A stretch of 64,000 nt of DNA from Undaria pinnatifida (GCA_012845835.1 JABAKD010000005.1:7134655-7198654), one strand, 5' to 3'. Numbered from the stretch's first letter, positions 33,483-45,940 are shown. The notes: a model not told the origin generated them from the sequence alone. Program-made: numbers and translations.

Positions 33483-33545
33483 TTATTGAAACCGAGACGA
33501 ATATAATGTATCCCAAGACGTTATGACAAGCAAAACGAAGCCTGA
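33280..33545 (+). repeat. R8-related element filled by TAG microsatellite
   Basis: Left flank GGTGTTTGCGGGATACC and right flank TATTATTGAAACCGAGACGA match the ends of the 25865-26090 R8 element. The middle is replaced by a (TAG)n and (CAG)n array at 33325-33482, with TATTAATA at 33430-33437. Confidence 0.65.
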
Positions 33546-34459
33546 CCATTTTTTTTTCAAATTTGTATGATACTATTTGTATGACGAGTTATTTTTTTGG
33601 TGGGTTGGGTTGACCTAGGGTTGCGACATTCGTCGGGCTCATTCAAACGGAGATCCACTGTTAACAGGATGAAATCGCACACAATACAGGAAAGGAAAGC
33701 ATCGCCACCGTTCAGGCGAGCTCTCCTACGCTACGACCGTGTTCGACTGAGGCTCTGTATGCCTGGTAAGACCGACCAACGAAATAAGCTTGTGTCAAGC
33801 ATATTTTGACAGAGGTGTGGGTGCTTTTTTGCCCCCCTTTTGTTTTGATAATCCATCCCGCTAACAGCGGATGCCCGTAAATAGTGCTATTAATAGCATT
33901 GTTCTATGTTTTCGTACTCAGCCACAATTGGTCTATTGCAAACACCCCACGAGATGCTGCGTGCTGTGTGGAAAGGGTGGCTATCTTCAACGGAGAGGCC
34001 ACGTCGGTAGAAATTTTGAGCCGAAGAAATGAGTTGCCCCCCTAGAACAATGCTGCCAAACAGATAAGAAATTGTTCCCCCAATTTTTCTCCACGTCCTA
34101 TCTTGATTGACGATTTCGATACCGCACCGAAAAGCTGACCTTGGAGAACGGTTCAACGTGGAACCCGATGAACGATCCCACGGCCAAAAACGATAAAAAA
34201 TATCAAACTTGCCAGTATCCCGACGATAATGGGGTATCATAGTTGTGGTATTAATTAAAAATAGGCTATTCGGACAATATTCGGTAGTGTAGATATTATT
34301 GATAGTATAGATACGGTATTTTCGGGTGTTCCGAGGATCAAGGGTGGTGTTGTAGTCTTCGGGGGTCTCTATTGATAGCTAAGAAGCCCCGACAGGCAAG
34401 AAATAACCGTTTCACTCGAAAGTGCTCGAACCTCTATCGGAACACGCGTCCCGGCTAAG
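33546..34459. other. 0.9-kb region without recognisable genes
   Basis: Contains CTATTAATAG at 33887-33896. The - strand ORF at 33890-34240 has no recognised family. Confidence 0.45.
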
Positions 34460-34600
34460 GAAGCAGCTTCGCGCTTGGTGCACGCCGATGTCCTCCTGGT
34501 CAGTGAAAACCCAACGTGCTCCGTCCCGGCGTCGTAGGGGTTGCGAGGGTCTGTCTACGATCATACCACTACGGTTATTCATGGAATGAGCAACAGTCTA
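34460..34600 (+). repeat. dispersed repeat REP-A, copy 2
   Basis: TTCGCGCTTGGTGCACGC, GATGTCCTCCTGGTCAGTGA, AAACCCAACGTGCTCCGTCC, GAGGGTCTGTCTACGATCAT and ACCACTACGGTTATTCATGG. Confidence 0.75.
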
Positions 34601-34724
34601 CTCCTTCTACCGCACGCAGCAGCATGGATCGCTGCATATTATGTAGGACGTCAAAACATGATGGTATTCGTTCAACATATTATGGTCCGTGCAACGAAAG
34701 CGGAAGCATATTTTTTTCAGCTGA

Positions 34725-34950
34725 AAGTGTTTCTGAATGACGGGGCTCCTTGACTCAATTTCGTCGGAATTGCAGAGTTTGTTGGCAATATCTTTCGTTG
34801 TACACCTCGGCCATGGGATTGTTTGTCGGGTAGCGCTGGTAAGCTTTTCCAAATCCGGTTTTGGGTGATGTATTGTATAGAGCTCCTCAAGTTCGGAGCC
34901 TCAGAAATAAATCGGTTCCTGGCACACTTCAACCGTAGCATGCATCATAT
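34725..34950 (+). repeat. dispersed repeat R9, copy 2
   Basis: TTTCTGAATGACGGGGCTCC, TTTCGTTGTACACCTCGGCC, ATGGGATTGTTTGTCGGG, AATCCGGTTTTGGGTGATG, TATAGAGCTCCTCAAGTTCG, GAGCCTCAGAAATAAATCGG and ACCGTAGCATGC. It is one of the most complete R9 copies. Confidence 0.8.
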
Positions 34951-35172
34951 GATATGATATGATATTGTATGATGTGATATATCATATCATATCATATCAT
35001 ACCATATCATATCATATCATATCATATCATATCATATCATATCATATCATACATGATCATATCATATTATCTCATATCATATCGTATGATGTGATATGAT
35101 ATGATATAATATGATATGATGATATCATATCATATCCTAACGTATCATATCATATCATACCATACCATACCA
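34951..35172. repeat. GATAT/ATATC pentanucleotide array with strand switches
   Basis: Blocks of GATATGATAT (34953-34980 and 35085-35118) alternate with blocks of ATATCATATC (34981-35080 and 35120-35150), then CATAC variants. Because the blocks are complementary, the array can fold into long hairpins. Confidence 0.92.
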
Positions 35173-36030
35173 TTCACTTAAGGCAATATGTGGGATGTTG
35201 TAGGGACTCAAACGACCAAACTTCGGTCCCCAAGGGCGACTGGTCCCTCAGGCGAATTCCTCCGTATTTTTTTATTGGTGCCGTGTAACCTTTTACATTT
35301 TTTTTGTTCGAAACATCGCCATATTTTACAGGGCAGCAATTTTTCATGTTTGTAGCAACAGAACCTTCTGTTTGAAAGTTGTACCGCCGTTCGTCAGCAA
35401 ACTAAATAGCAGAAGGAAAGTCTGTCCACAAGGCAGACACGGTTTAGTAGTTAGTAGGAATCATACAAGTACCATGCCAACCGGTAGAAAGTACCAGATG
35501 CATGTGTGTGATGGGGGGTTAGACTGGTTTTTAACAATGCGGTATTTAGTATTGTCTAGAGTGCTATTCCTTCTCCCTCTCACGAAATAACGTAAGAAAA
35601 AAACATGCTCGTAGTAACAGGCATATTTTGAGAGGGAAACGGGGTTTCAGTGTACGTATTACAGTATCTGCAGTAGTGTTGGATATCGTACCGAAAGTTG
35701 CGATATAGATATCGAAGTATCGATAATCGAAGTTTCGACGTAACAAAACATTATGTATGAGTTTGCCATCCATTAATGCGCAGCATGAGCTTCAACGTCG
35801 ACCACTCACAAACATCCTGACCCAGGAAAAACAAGGAAACCATCGTTTCGAACGTGCTTTTTCCTCCAGCCCCTAGTATCCCCACATTTATTTAAGGTGG
35901 TACACTTAACGAAAGGCTTGGACATATGCGGCGGCTGTCGAAATTCCACAGGTTTTACTTTTTCGCTCATCGGTATCATCGTGTCGAACTCAATTCTCGT
36001 TCAATATCCATCACTTAAACACACCCGTTT
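35173..36030. other. 0.86-kb region without recognisable genes
   Basis: Short palindromic runs such as ATCGAAGTATCGATAATCGA at 35708-35730. No gene recognised. Confidence 0.4.
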
Positions 36031-36240
36031 CCTCCCCCCCTGCGCCATGCCGCACCCCCCCTCCCCCCGCCCCGCCCCCCTTCGCCCCTCGCCCCCCTCG
36101 TTCGTCCCCCCTTTACGCTCTCCCCTCCTATTCTCCCTCCTCCCTCCCCCTCCCTCCCCCTCACCTCCTTCCGTCTCCCTCCCCTCCCCCCCCCCCACCC
36201 CCCTACCCCCCCTCCCTCCTGTCGCCCCCCCCGCCCCCAT
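36031..36240. repeat. C-rich low-complexity tract
   Basis: About 210 bases of C with CT and CG interruptions. Poly-Pro and poly-Gly ORFs follow from it. Confidence 0.9.
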
Positions 36241-36700
36241 TCACATTGTTAGATACACACCATGACGACTGCTGACTCTGTAGCTATCATGGCGTACCTG
36301 TATCAAAGGCACAATCGGAGTCCGTTTGACTAGCTGCTAGCGCAGTGGTTATGGTGTACCAGGTATCCGTTCACAATAGAAGACAATCTGGGGGCCGTCT
36401 TGAGAACCTCAGATTTACGCAAAGGTTGTGATCCCTGTAGTTCAGCACTGCCCCGAACAGCCGAACAGAAGGGCCATGGCGTTTTTTCGTGCCTGGAAGT
36501 GTATTCCATGACTTGCAGGCGTGTACTTCCGCAAGTTCCATCGAGCAAAACTGGTCGAGAAGGCCGTTGGGATTCAAACCCCGGATTGCGCGCATTGGTT
36601 AGATGTTATGGCCCTCGATTTACACCTGGAAATTCTTGACGAGCTCCATCAGCAGCCGGCACCGTTGCTTGTCGAGACATTTGGTCCCATCCTCTATGTA
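36241..36700. other. unassigned spacer
   Basis: TACCAGGTA at 36357-36365. No gene. Confidence 0.4.
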
Positions 36701-36780
36701 CTACTACAGCTATTGCTACAGCTACTGCTACTGCAACTGCTACTGCAACTGCTACTGCAACTGCTACTCCTCCTCTTATA
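36701..36780. repeat. CTACTG/CAACTG hexanucleotide microsatellite
   Basis: CTACAGCTATTG, then repeated GCTACTGCAACT units. Confidence 0.9.
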
Positions 36781-37230
36781 CAGCAGAAACTGGTGATGGT
36801 ACCAGACTACGTACTGTGGCTCGCAAAAGCTCCACGTAGATGACGATCCCGGCAAACCTGTCCGGCAGTTCACTGCGGAAGCAGCAGGTCGGGGCCCTCA
36901 AGCGTGGTCTCACTCGAGACGTAGTAGGAAGGGTAGGAACTATACCAGGAGACGTTATGATGTTGTCATACAGTTTTAGTCTGCGAGTTCCTAAGGGTGT
37001 GGCTCGCGACGAGCCGCACCGCCGTCTCCTAACATGGGAGCAGGGTGTGTGTCTTCTCTCTCCCTTATGTGGACATGCTTGCAATCTCATGGCATCGAGT
37101 GGGGTGTTCTCTTGGAACGATACCTATCTATCGCAAGTCGTAGTAGCCACGGTGTCGCACTTTCGACATTGTCGCACACTCGACACTGTCGCAGTTTGGA
37201 CATTTTTCGAGAATGAATCGTTCCTCCCAC
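36781..37230. other. unassigned spacer
   Basis: A short repeated CGACATTGTCGCACACTC and CGACACTGTCGCAGTTTG motif at 37160-37200 leads into the satellite. No gene recognised. Confidence 0.4.
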
Positions 37231-39310
37231 AGGTTTAATAAGGGCGGCATCGAACGCATGGAACTCGTTGCAAGCTGGATTCAGAGGGCGAACGTTTCGC
37301 ATGGATTTATGATAGGATATGTGCCTAATACACCTGGCAGGGACCAAATACCAGCATCCGCCCGTTACGTACATTCAGCGGAACAAGCAGCACAAGAACA
37401 GCAAGCGGTAACCTAGTCAAAGCGCGGCCTCTATCCCGCCTGACAGGCTTAATGGGGAGACAGCGAAATATCCTTGCTCTCTCCGCACGTCGGGTGCAGA
37501 GGATAAACGTTTTGACGCACCTACAGTATGATATGTGCCAAATCCTGGACATCTGGTGGCGACCAATTATCAGTATTCGTCCGTTTCATCGTGGGCATAC
37601 TCAGCAGCACAAACATGTCAAGCAGCACAGCAGCCGCGAGCAGTAGTACTAGTTATAGTAACGCCGCCACGCTTTCGACGATAAACCCCGGCCTCCCGCC
37701 GCCACCGACTGAGTCCTGGGGGCAGCATGGATCTCTTACGTTGGATGAAGAGGTCGAGCGTTTTGCATGTATGTACATTTGTGCCCTATCCTTGATATCT
37801 GGTGTTGACCAAAGATCCGAAGATCAGTATCCGTCCTTTAAAGTTTATATTCCATTCGCAGCAGCAAAAGCAGTTGCAGTAGCGAGCAGTGGGACATATA
37901 CTCACGGCGCCGTAAATTTGACGATAAGCCTCGGCCTCCCAACCCCACCGACAGACAAAATATGAGGCCGGTATCGAATGTATGGCTCTCTTCTCACGCT
38001 GGATGTGGAGAGTTTGAATTTTTTCTTTTTCATATCTGCCTAATATCTAGTGGCGATCAAATATCTGATCAGTATCCACCCGTTAGATATGTTCAGTAGC
38101 ACAAGCAGCACAGCAGCAGTGAACAGTAATCCAGTCACGACGTCGCACTCTCAACGATAAACCTCGACCCCCGCCGACGGGTTGAATGGGGGCAGCATCG
38201 AATGCATGGCTCTCTTCCAACGTTGGATGCAGAGGTCGAGCGTTTCTTACATTGGTGTCATTTCCTGCACATACCTCTGTCAAATGATCTAATTTCTGGT
38301 TACTATCCTTCCGTTAAGTATTCCAAGCAGCACAGAGCAGCACAGAGCAGCAGCGAGCTGTGAAATGGCCATGGCGCCGCGTTTTCGGCGACAACCCCCG
38401 GCCTCTACCCACAACGACATTTTTTATTGGGGGCGGCATCGAACGCATGGCTTCTTTCGCACGCTGGATACAGAGGTCGAGTGCTTTGCATATCCATAAG
38501 TGCCAATTGCTGGATATCTGGCGGCGATCAAATATCAGCGTTCATCCGTTACGTTTTTTCAACATAATAATAAAAAAAAACACAGCAGAAGCGGGCAGGT
38601 ATAGCCGAGGCACCGCACTTTCGGCTATACTTGGTATCCCCAAGTCTTCTACCACGGCCGACAGGTTTAATGGGGGTGGCATCGAATTCATCTTGCTCTC
38701 TTCACATGTTGAGTGCAGAGGTCGGGCGTTTTGCATGTACATTCGCGCCAAATCCTGGATATCTGGTCGCAACCAAAGATCAGTATGAGTATCCGTCCGT
38801 TAGGTATTATTTTCACAGCAACATAGCTCAACAACAGCAGCAAGCAGCAGTGTAGTCACGGCGCCGCAGCTTCCACGATAACATGACAACCCCCGGCTGC
38901 GCCTATCCTCGCGGACAGGTTTAGTGCGCGGACGGCATCTAAAGCTCTTGCTCTCCTCGCGCAAACACAATGAATGCAGAAGTAGCGTTTTGCGTGTACG
39001 TTTGTGCCAGATCCTGGATATCTGGTCGCGACCAAAAGATCCAAAGATCAGTATCCGTCCGTTAGGTATATTCGTATATTCCCAGCACGATCAGTAAGTG
39101 TCGCCAGAGTCACGGCGTGGCACCTTCGGCGATAAAACATGGCCTCCCACCCCCACCGGCATGTTCAACAAGGTCGGCATCAAACGCATCTTGCTGTCCT
39201 CGCACATGAGATACTACAGTGTACTATGTACAGAGGTCTCCGATCTTATTACGTGTGCCATATCCTGGATCTTCCTTGATCAGCGGATCCGCGGAGGGCC
39301 CCAACCGTTT
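37231..39310. repeat. 240-bp satellite, nine tandem units
   Basis: Unit starts near 37231, 37447, 37706, 37955, 38180, 38420, 38662, 38915 and 39160 (spacing about 216-259). Landmarks per unit: AGGTTTAATGGGGGCGGCAT, a CGAACGCATGGCTCTCTT block, GCAGAGGTCGAGCGTTTTGC, CCAAATCCTGGATATCTGG, GATCAGTATCCGTCCGTTAG, an AGCAGCAC-rich stretch, GGCGCCGCACTTTCGACGAT and CCCCGGCCTCCC. The AGCAGC stretch varies in length, which breaks any common frame, so the ORFs inside are by-products. Confidence 0.92.
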
Positions 39311-42300
39311 CCCCTCCTTCCCTAGCGAATAAGGCCATCGAATATACGTGCAAACTCCTCGACGAAACACTCAACATGTGGGTGGTTGGGACACATCTAA
39401 TTGGAAGAGAACTACGTGCTGCCTACGTTTTCGCGAGAGTCTTGGTCATGCATTGAACACGGCACGCCAGCAGTACAGCTGCATCCCCTTTCCATCTTCG
39501 TGGGTTCAAAGTCTAGGCGTCAAGGTAAGCATCTCGGTGGACATGCCACGCTCCCAATCCTACGAAAAGCCTCGATTTCCGTATTGCATCAAATGTGCGC
39601 CGAACGACGCGCACTTGACCCCCCTCCCGTACGGCACCTGATACATGGTGTATACTTGTAGCACTCGCTGCTCCGTCAGTCATGATGGTGGCTAGCAGTG
39701 TTTGTAGACATCGTGGGTCACTGGGCTGCTGGATCCGAGATCCTCGAGTGCCTCGGTGCTCTGCACCATGTCATACATCATCGACAAATCCCCTCAACAG
39801 AGGGGAGAAATGGGCGCAACAACATCTGACGATTACAGGGTTAGGATTCACCCCACAGCATCTCCCGCACCGTTGGGGGAAGGAAAGCGTCCGAACCGCG
39901 ATGTAACAAGGAGCTGTAAGACATGTATGCAGCATGACTATCAAACGCTGTGCAGCTTGGCTATGCTCGTACAGCTTCGCGCTATTCCTCGACTATTCAT
40001 ATCTCCAAATCGCCGTTTGTTTGGTTGCATCATGGGCGAGCTTCGGAAAAATAACGAAAACAATACCAGGTACAAGGGCTCCGCTCCGCGGGCGGCTGAC
40101 GCCGCCCGCTACGCTCGCGCAAGGCAAGGAAGAATGCAACTAAAAACATATGTAAAGGGGGCAGAAAGAAGAGACCCATGATTTGGTGCGAACAGCGATT
40201 TGATAATGCCAAGAGCTGCTTGTGCAGAGCAAATTGCCCTGTTGTGCTCAGCTGTGCTGTGTGCTTTTATTACCGGTGTCTGATCGGCAGTACTGTATGG
40301 GGGTAATTTGCGTGGGGGAAAAAACAGGGGGCCGTGAAAGATCAAATACATGTAGAAAAAGAAAAAAGAGGAAAATTGTACTCCGTACACAACACGCATT
40401 ATACCCGGTACTGCTCCATTTTCGAAAGAAAGCACACAGCGCAGCGACACAGCACCGCAGCGAAGGGCACGGCACCGCACCGCACGGCTCCGCACGGCGC
40501 TACGCTGCGCTGCTGGGCTATGTATAGCCGGACTGATCTGAGCTGGGCGTGCATGTGATCCACCAGCGTATAGTATCTGATGGTATGTACAAACCTGGTG
40601 TAGTATTAATAATAGTACCGGTATGTACTATTGGCGTTTCGCATTTCGAACGAAGCTGGAAAGCAAAGAAAAGCTGGAAAGGTTCCGCAAGTAATATGGA
40701 AGTTGGAGCTCCGAGAGGCCAGGGATGGGCAATCCCTGAGAAAGACAAAATTAAGTAAGTCTATTTATATACGAGTACAAGGTTCCCCTCCGGGAGGTGC
40801 CTAATGGAGTGGCGCAAGAATGAAACACGAGCATCCAACATCTGACTGTCTGTGGGCAAATCAGATGTACCTGGTGGTAGTGAAAACTATGTTCTTGTCC
40901 GCAGTTCGAGAAGCGGAGTGTGGGGAGGCGCCCTCCCGGGTATGGTTCGCTCTCTCCCCGTCGTGGTGGAGAACCGTAAATACGTGGTAATCCCATCAGT
41001 ACGTGTCCAGCGCCAGTACTCGTACGATGCGGACTTTTTATACGGGCGACTCTTATGCAGTAAAAATTGCGTGGTAAAAAAATTAAAGGTCGAAAGGTGG
41101 ATTTTCAACCGGAAAAAAATCATCAGCAGTTGTTCCGTGCGCCGTCTTTCTATTATCGTATTTCTGATGCTTTTTTCTTTGTTTCCTGTTGTTTCGTATG
41201 GGAATCAGCAATTTCAGAATAGGTCTTGTCTTGAGCCAGATATTGAACTTCACGACGAGTGAAACACGCCAGGATGGGCAATCATCCCCCTTCACCCCCA
41301 GCTCGTCGCAGAGAGTGCACGGAATGAGGAACTGTAGGGCTTATATTGTCGCTGAGACAGAGAAGCCCTCTCGAGCATCAGCGCCTATATCCACTGTTGT
41401 TTGCTTTTTAGATTCAAGAGAAATTACGCTGGATTGTTTTGATCGTCCGATTCAAAATCGTCCCCTCGTGGAGACGAAAGCAACTCGCCTCAGCATATTA
41501 TATAACGAGGACTCGCCACGCGCACGTACATGATGTATCCTACTCCTGCTGCCGTTCGGCAAGGTTGTACACGTAGCGTTGTGCTGTCCTCATGTTGTCT
41601 GGTGCCTGCCATCTGTGGTGTGAGCAAAATCTTCGACACAAAACATTAGCCCTCTGTTATGTACGCAAAAGTACTGTCTCTTTGGACGTAAATGTATGGG
41701 TTGATATATAAATTACCATCAAAAAGGTTACTATGTTACCGACCAAATTGGCGCGATCTATGGACATGCAATTGAGATGCGCTCGAAGCGGCAGCACACC
41801 AGAAATATGGGGTATGGTGGGGTGTCGAATGACACGCTCCGATCAAAGAATCAGCTACTACAACAGCAGTCACACGCGCATAGAATTGTAGGTTGCTGCT
41901 GCTGGGCGGCAGGATCGTAGCGTGGTGCCCTGTGCAAAAAGAGGGAAAAGTACGTGTACTCTCTAGCAGAACATCCGGTTTGCATCCAATTATTACGCGC
42001 GTACTCGGGGATAGGGGATGCGGAAACCTAATCCCCGCGGGGATGTTGCGGAAACCCGGGGATTTGCCTTATCCGTGCCCAAGGCCAAAAAGTTTAAAAG
42101 ACTTGCCACGCACGACACACTGCACGGATCGCGCCCAAACCTCCGGCAACGTGACGGCATGGGTCGAATTGTACCCACCCCATCTGACGTTTCGGGTAAA
42201 GGTACGAGCACGAAGAGGTGTGCCCAAAGAAGAAAAAAATGACAATTATACGTATACATAAAGTGAAAGCTCAGGGATAGCGTTGCCCAAGGTTGTTGAC

Positions 42301-42444
42301 AGCTGAAACACCTGAACAACCTGCTTGCTCAGGGGGAGGGCTTTCAAAAATAGTTTCCAACCCTGAGCAACAAACTGCAATCGGTTATGGCCAGGGAACA
42401 GAGCACAAACGGTATTAGGTTGCCTGCACCACTACGAAAACGAA
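39311..42444. other. 3.1-kb region without recognisable genes
   Basis: TACCAGGTA is at 40064-40072. A perfect 9-bp stem hairpin (GCGGGCGGC, loop TGAC, GCCGCCCGC) lies at about 40097-40118. A GCACCGCACGGC minisatellite spans about 40440-40505, and TATTAATA is at 40604-40611. ORFs at 40852-41262 and 41189-41533 include a hydrophobic stretch but match no family I know. A GTAAGC donor-like site at 39524 has no convincing partner. Confidence 0.45.
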
Positions 42445-42892
42445 CGCTGACTCGCCGCCAATGCGTAGCATGGCAGGGCCCGCCATGTCCTCGAGCCAGG
42501 AGTGGTTTCGTGACGCTGTGGGGACAAAATTTGTAGCAGTGTTCTACAATCGATCTCAGCAGGCAGGGATTTCTTAGTACTCGTACGAGTAGGAGAGAAA
42601 CAAGACAAGCAGCCTCTCAAGCTGGGTCACGGCGAGGAGGGTTGCTGGAGCGGAAGCCCACTCGCTGCCACCGAAGCGTAGAGTATCAGGGCATTTCAGC
42701 TCCTCCAACCAGTCGTCGCTTGGTGATGCTGCTGTGGCAGCGAAAGCTGCACAGCAGGTTCAATCTCGGCAGGCAAGATGAGAGCAAGGGAGGTGGATGC
42801 TGTTGTGTTCCCAACAAGCAACGCAACGCAAATGGCTAGCAACGCAACCTCGAGCTGGGTGACGGCAAGGAGGACGGCGACGGCATCTGGCC
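42445..42892. repeat. two-copy tandem duplication, about 205-235-bp period
   Basis: CTCGCCGCCAATGCGTAGCA, ATCTCAGCAGGCAGG and CAAGCTGGGTCACGGCGAGG in unit 1 match CTCGCTGCCACCGAAGCGTA, ATCTCGGCAGGCAAG and CGAGCTGGGTGACGGCAAGG in unit 2. Confidence 0.78.
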
Positions 42893-43001
42893 ATTGTGAT
42901 ACTGGGTTAGAGAGGCTGAGGTACACTTGATACCAGATGTATACCTGGTGGACTGCTGTTTGTAAACCAGAAGACAACGAGGTGCCTTCGTTGATAGTTT
43001 G

Positions 43002-43026
43002 TTGTTGTTGTTGTTGTTGTTGTTTC
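43002..43026. repeat. GTT trinucleotide microsatellite
   Basis: (GTT)7-8. Confidence 0.9.
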
Positions 43027-44954
43027 GTGAGTAGTTTTGCGCTTATACCGTCAGTACCAGTAGCGATATAGTCTACGTATGACCAAGTGGCACCTACACC
43101 TGGACGTTTTGGACGCGTACCATACTCGTATTATCTGTGTATTGGCAGTGTCGGCTTCTTTGATGTTTTTCTTTTTTTGTTTTTTTCCATACACACACAA
43201 GCACACAGGTGTGGGGCAATGACGACCAGTAAAAGGTTCGAGCGCCCCCCCCCTATCAAATACCAGGCACCGCCCACGCGAGCCAGCCCTCTCCTACGGG
43301 CCGACGCTAAACCAAACAACCTACCTCAAAATGCGGGCTAACAGTGTGAAAACACTGGGGCGCGGCAATCGCAGGAGAAAGCGACGAAGGCGATAGGGTT
43401 AGGAAGGGGACGGGCGTAAGCTCCCCCCCTCCCCCCTCCGTATTAGTTTTTGTTTCTGTGTTTTGCTCGGCGCGTCGGAAGAAATGGCTGCGCCGAGATG
43501 TCCCGTCAGCTTTTGCTCGCGAAATTTGCCGCACGGCATCCGCCGGTGTTTCGAGACCTTTGAGGCTTTTCGAGATATTGTCTCCGGGGTCTCGGAGGCC
43601 GTTCGATTTTTGTTTATTTTTTATTTCTCATAATGGGAGATGGGAAGGAGGCGGGAATCGATCGGAACGCATAATCGATTGCGACCATGGAAGTGGCTGC
43701 TTTTGCGCCGGCGGACAATGTCACGCTGACATGCGCGGAGGCGTGTTTCGATACGCGATACCGCACAGAGACGCGGACAACGTCGGGACGTGGTTGGGGT
43801 TTGAGCTCGCGGGGCACCGCCGGGGGAGGGCATGAGAAAAGTTAGGCGAGACTGAGTCCCACGCCGTGTGTATCTATTGTATGGGTGTGTCTTTTGTCTA
43901 TGACGTACTTGTTTGTTCGTACCCTCGGTACCATGCGTGGTGCGAGAACATTGGAATGGTAGCGTCTGCTTTCGAGCGTGTGAAGGATGGTGGTGGTTGT
44001 TGCCTTTTTTGTTTTTGTGGTGTTTTCATCCTATGTACGACGGGTGGATGAAATTGAAGCTTTCTACACTCACCACACGACCACGTATGTGCGTCATGTG
44101 TCGTTTTAACTCGGTTGCCCAAACTGCATTGCTGCCAGTAGCCTCTGCGAGACGTTTAGATTATTGTCTAGGATAAAGTTTGGAAATCGGGGAATAATTT
44201 GATGTACTAGTTTCAATGTGGTCGACCAAATTTTCAGCGAAAACAAAAAATGTCGGATTTATTCCGGACAAAGTTCGATGCGGGTATGGTGGGGGTCGGG
44301 GTCAGGGTTCAGGTCAGGGTCTACAGAGTATTATTTTGGGCAGCTTTTGATATTTTCCGTCTCATAATACTGGAAGCACACGTGGGCCAAGCCAAATTCC
44401 CCGATTCTCATGCTTTATCCTATTATAATAATCCGGAATTGTGGTAAAGGCGGCTCATTGCTGTCGTGGCAACAGCTGCGCATGCTGCAGCCACCTCTAC
44501 CTGACATGGCAACGGCATTGGCATTGGTAGCTGTCGCTTGCCCCGCCATGAAGGCCGAAGTGAAAGACGGCCTTCCAGTCGCAGCAAAGCTACTTTGCCG
44601 CACATGCTCTCACGGACGACAGCAGTATAGAAGACGCCCGCTATTATTGTAAGAAATGACGATTTGGCGCCCAGGCTCATTTTTAATGTTATTTATTTTT
44701 TTATTTTGTCATTCGATAACGAGTAGCATGAGCGAGTAGCATGACCTTGAACGTCCATCCCTCACACATTCCTAGAAGGTAGAAGACGAAATTTAGCATT
44801 TGTCGCCACCATCGAGTGCAGGCTACGAGTGCTGCTTGCTATTGTGTAGGATTTGGTATGTCACCCGGCCTTGATTGTGGTTTATTCGGTCTTTTTTTCG
44901 TATTTATCGTGAGGTATCGTGAGGTAACGAGCCTGTTTTTTCTCACATCAAAAC
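43027..44954. other. 1.9-kb region, possible unplaced exons
   Basis: A GC-richer block at 43440-43835 holds two short frames. One starts at ATG 43483 (MAAPRCPVSFCSRN...) and one at ATG 43687 (MEVAAFAPADNVTLTC...). Neither matches a family I recognise and no splice pair is convincing. A frame at 44494-44652 is Ala/Arg-rich. I do not call genes here. Confidence 0.4.
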
Positions 44955-45720
44955 TTCTTAAGAGTGACCTCTGTAGTATACACCGATCCTAGCCAGGTTC
45001 CCGGGACCAAGTACAACACGCGACAGTCCTTAACCTGTTTAAGGTTTGAGAGCGACAAAATGTTGAAAAAACAGACGATTTCAGCATCGACCACACCAAG
45101 CAGCCCGGACCGCTGGGGTAACGTAGGGGATGCGTCCCGATTGCAATGCAAGAGGCTGTGCGAGACACGCGCGTATATTAGCATGGTGACATCGTGATAC
45201 TACAGTAGTAGTGCCGCTCCACGCTGTTCCCGGACGCTCGATAAGGTCGCAATCGCCGTTTTCTGGTCGTTATACTTTGATCAAGATATAATCAAGTTCC
45301 GAAAGGCTTTTGGTGACAGTCGTAAGTGCTCCTCGCTTTTCCTGGACGTTTGATGTGGTCGCACCCGTCGTTTATTGGTCTGTATACTGTAATCAATATA
45401 TTGTCAAGTCCCAAAAGGGTTGCACCTAGTAACTCCTGTGGGATTTGAGCGGGACAACATACCGAACATTGATGATCACAGGCAGCGTCGACCGTACCTC
45501 GTAGCTCCTTCGGGATTTGAACGGGACAACATGTCCAACATTTAAGATGATCGCAGCATCGGCCGTATGAGGAAGCCCGAGCTGCCGGGTGGGGGGGGGG
45601 GGGTGGCGGGGTGTGCGGGGTGTTGTCCAGACAGTAAGGCAAAGAACCGTTACCACACGCGCGCCGGCAGCATGGTGCTGCTTACAGCTTACGCTGCTAC
45701 ACGCTCTTCCCGTACTCGCT
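44955..45720. repeat. diverged tandem block with R5 copies
   Basis: R5-like GACAAAATGTTGAAAAAACA with TTTCAGCATCGACC (45055-45090) recurs as GGGACAACATACCGAACATT (45449) and GGGACAACATGTCCAACATT (45523). A second unit of about 117 bases repeats at 45210-45320 and 45327-45427 (CGATAAGGTCGCAATCGCCG, then TGATGTGGTCGCACCCGTCG). A G-run lies at 45587-45604. Confidence 0.65.
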
Positions 45721-45879
45721 CAACTTGAACCCCTGTAGAACTACGGTAGTAGCTGCACCCTGCACACACGTTTTTGGGGAGAAATTACTTGGAATCAGTG
45801 TGGGGTCCTTTTTTCAGTCGAAGGGTTAGCTTAGTAAAATATCACGCCTCATTGTTTGGTCGCTAAATATGGATCACCC

Positions 45880-45940
45880 TTCCATCTATCCATCCGTGCA
45901 TCCATCCATCCATCCATCCGTCCATTCATTCATCTCTGTC
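45880..45940. repeat. CATC tetranucleotide microsatellite
   Basis: (CATC)n with CGTC and CATT variants, about 135 bases upstream of the SCP2 gene start codon. Confidence 0.9.

Noticed and set aside
36340-36585. A-box-like GCGCAGTGGTTA and B-box-like GGATTCAAACCCC
   Set aside because: More than 200 bases apart, with no SINE1 or SINE2 body between them.
37528-37965. 145-codon ORF
   Set aside because: It spans two units of the 240-bp satellite and is not kept in the other units because unit length drifts.
40097-40118. Hairpin as a rho-independent terminator
   Set aside because: There is no following T-run, and the genome is eukaryotic. It is kept only as a short palindrome.
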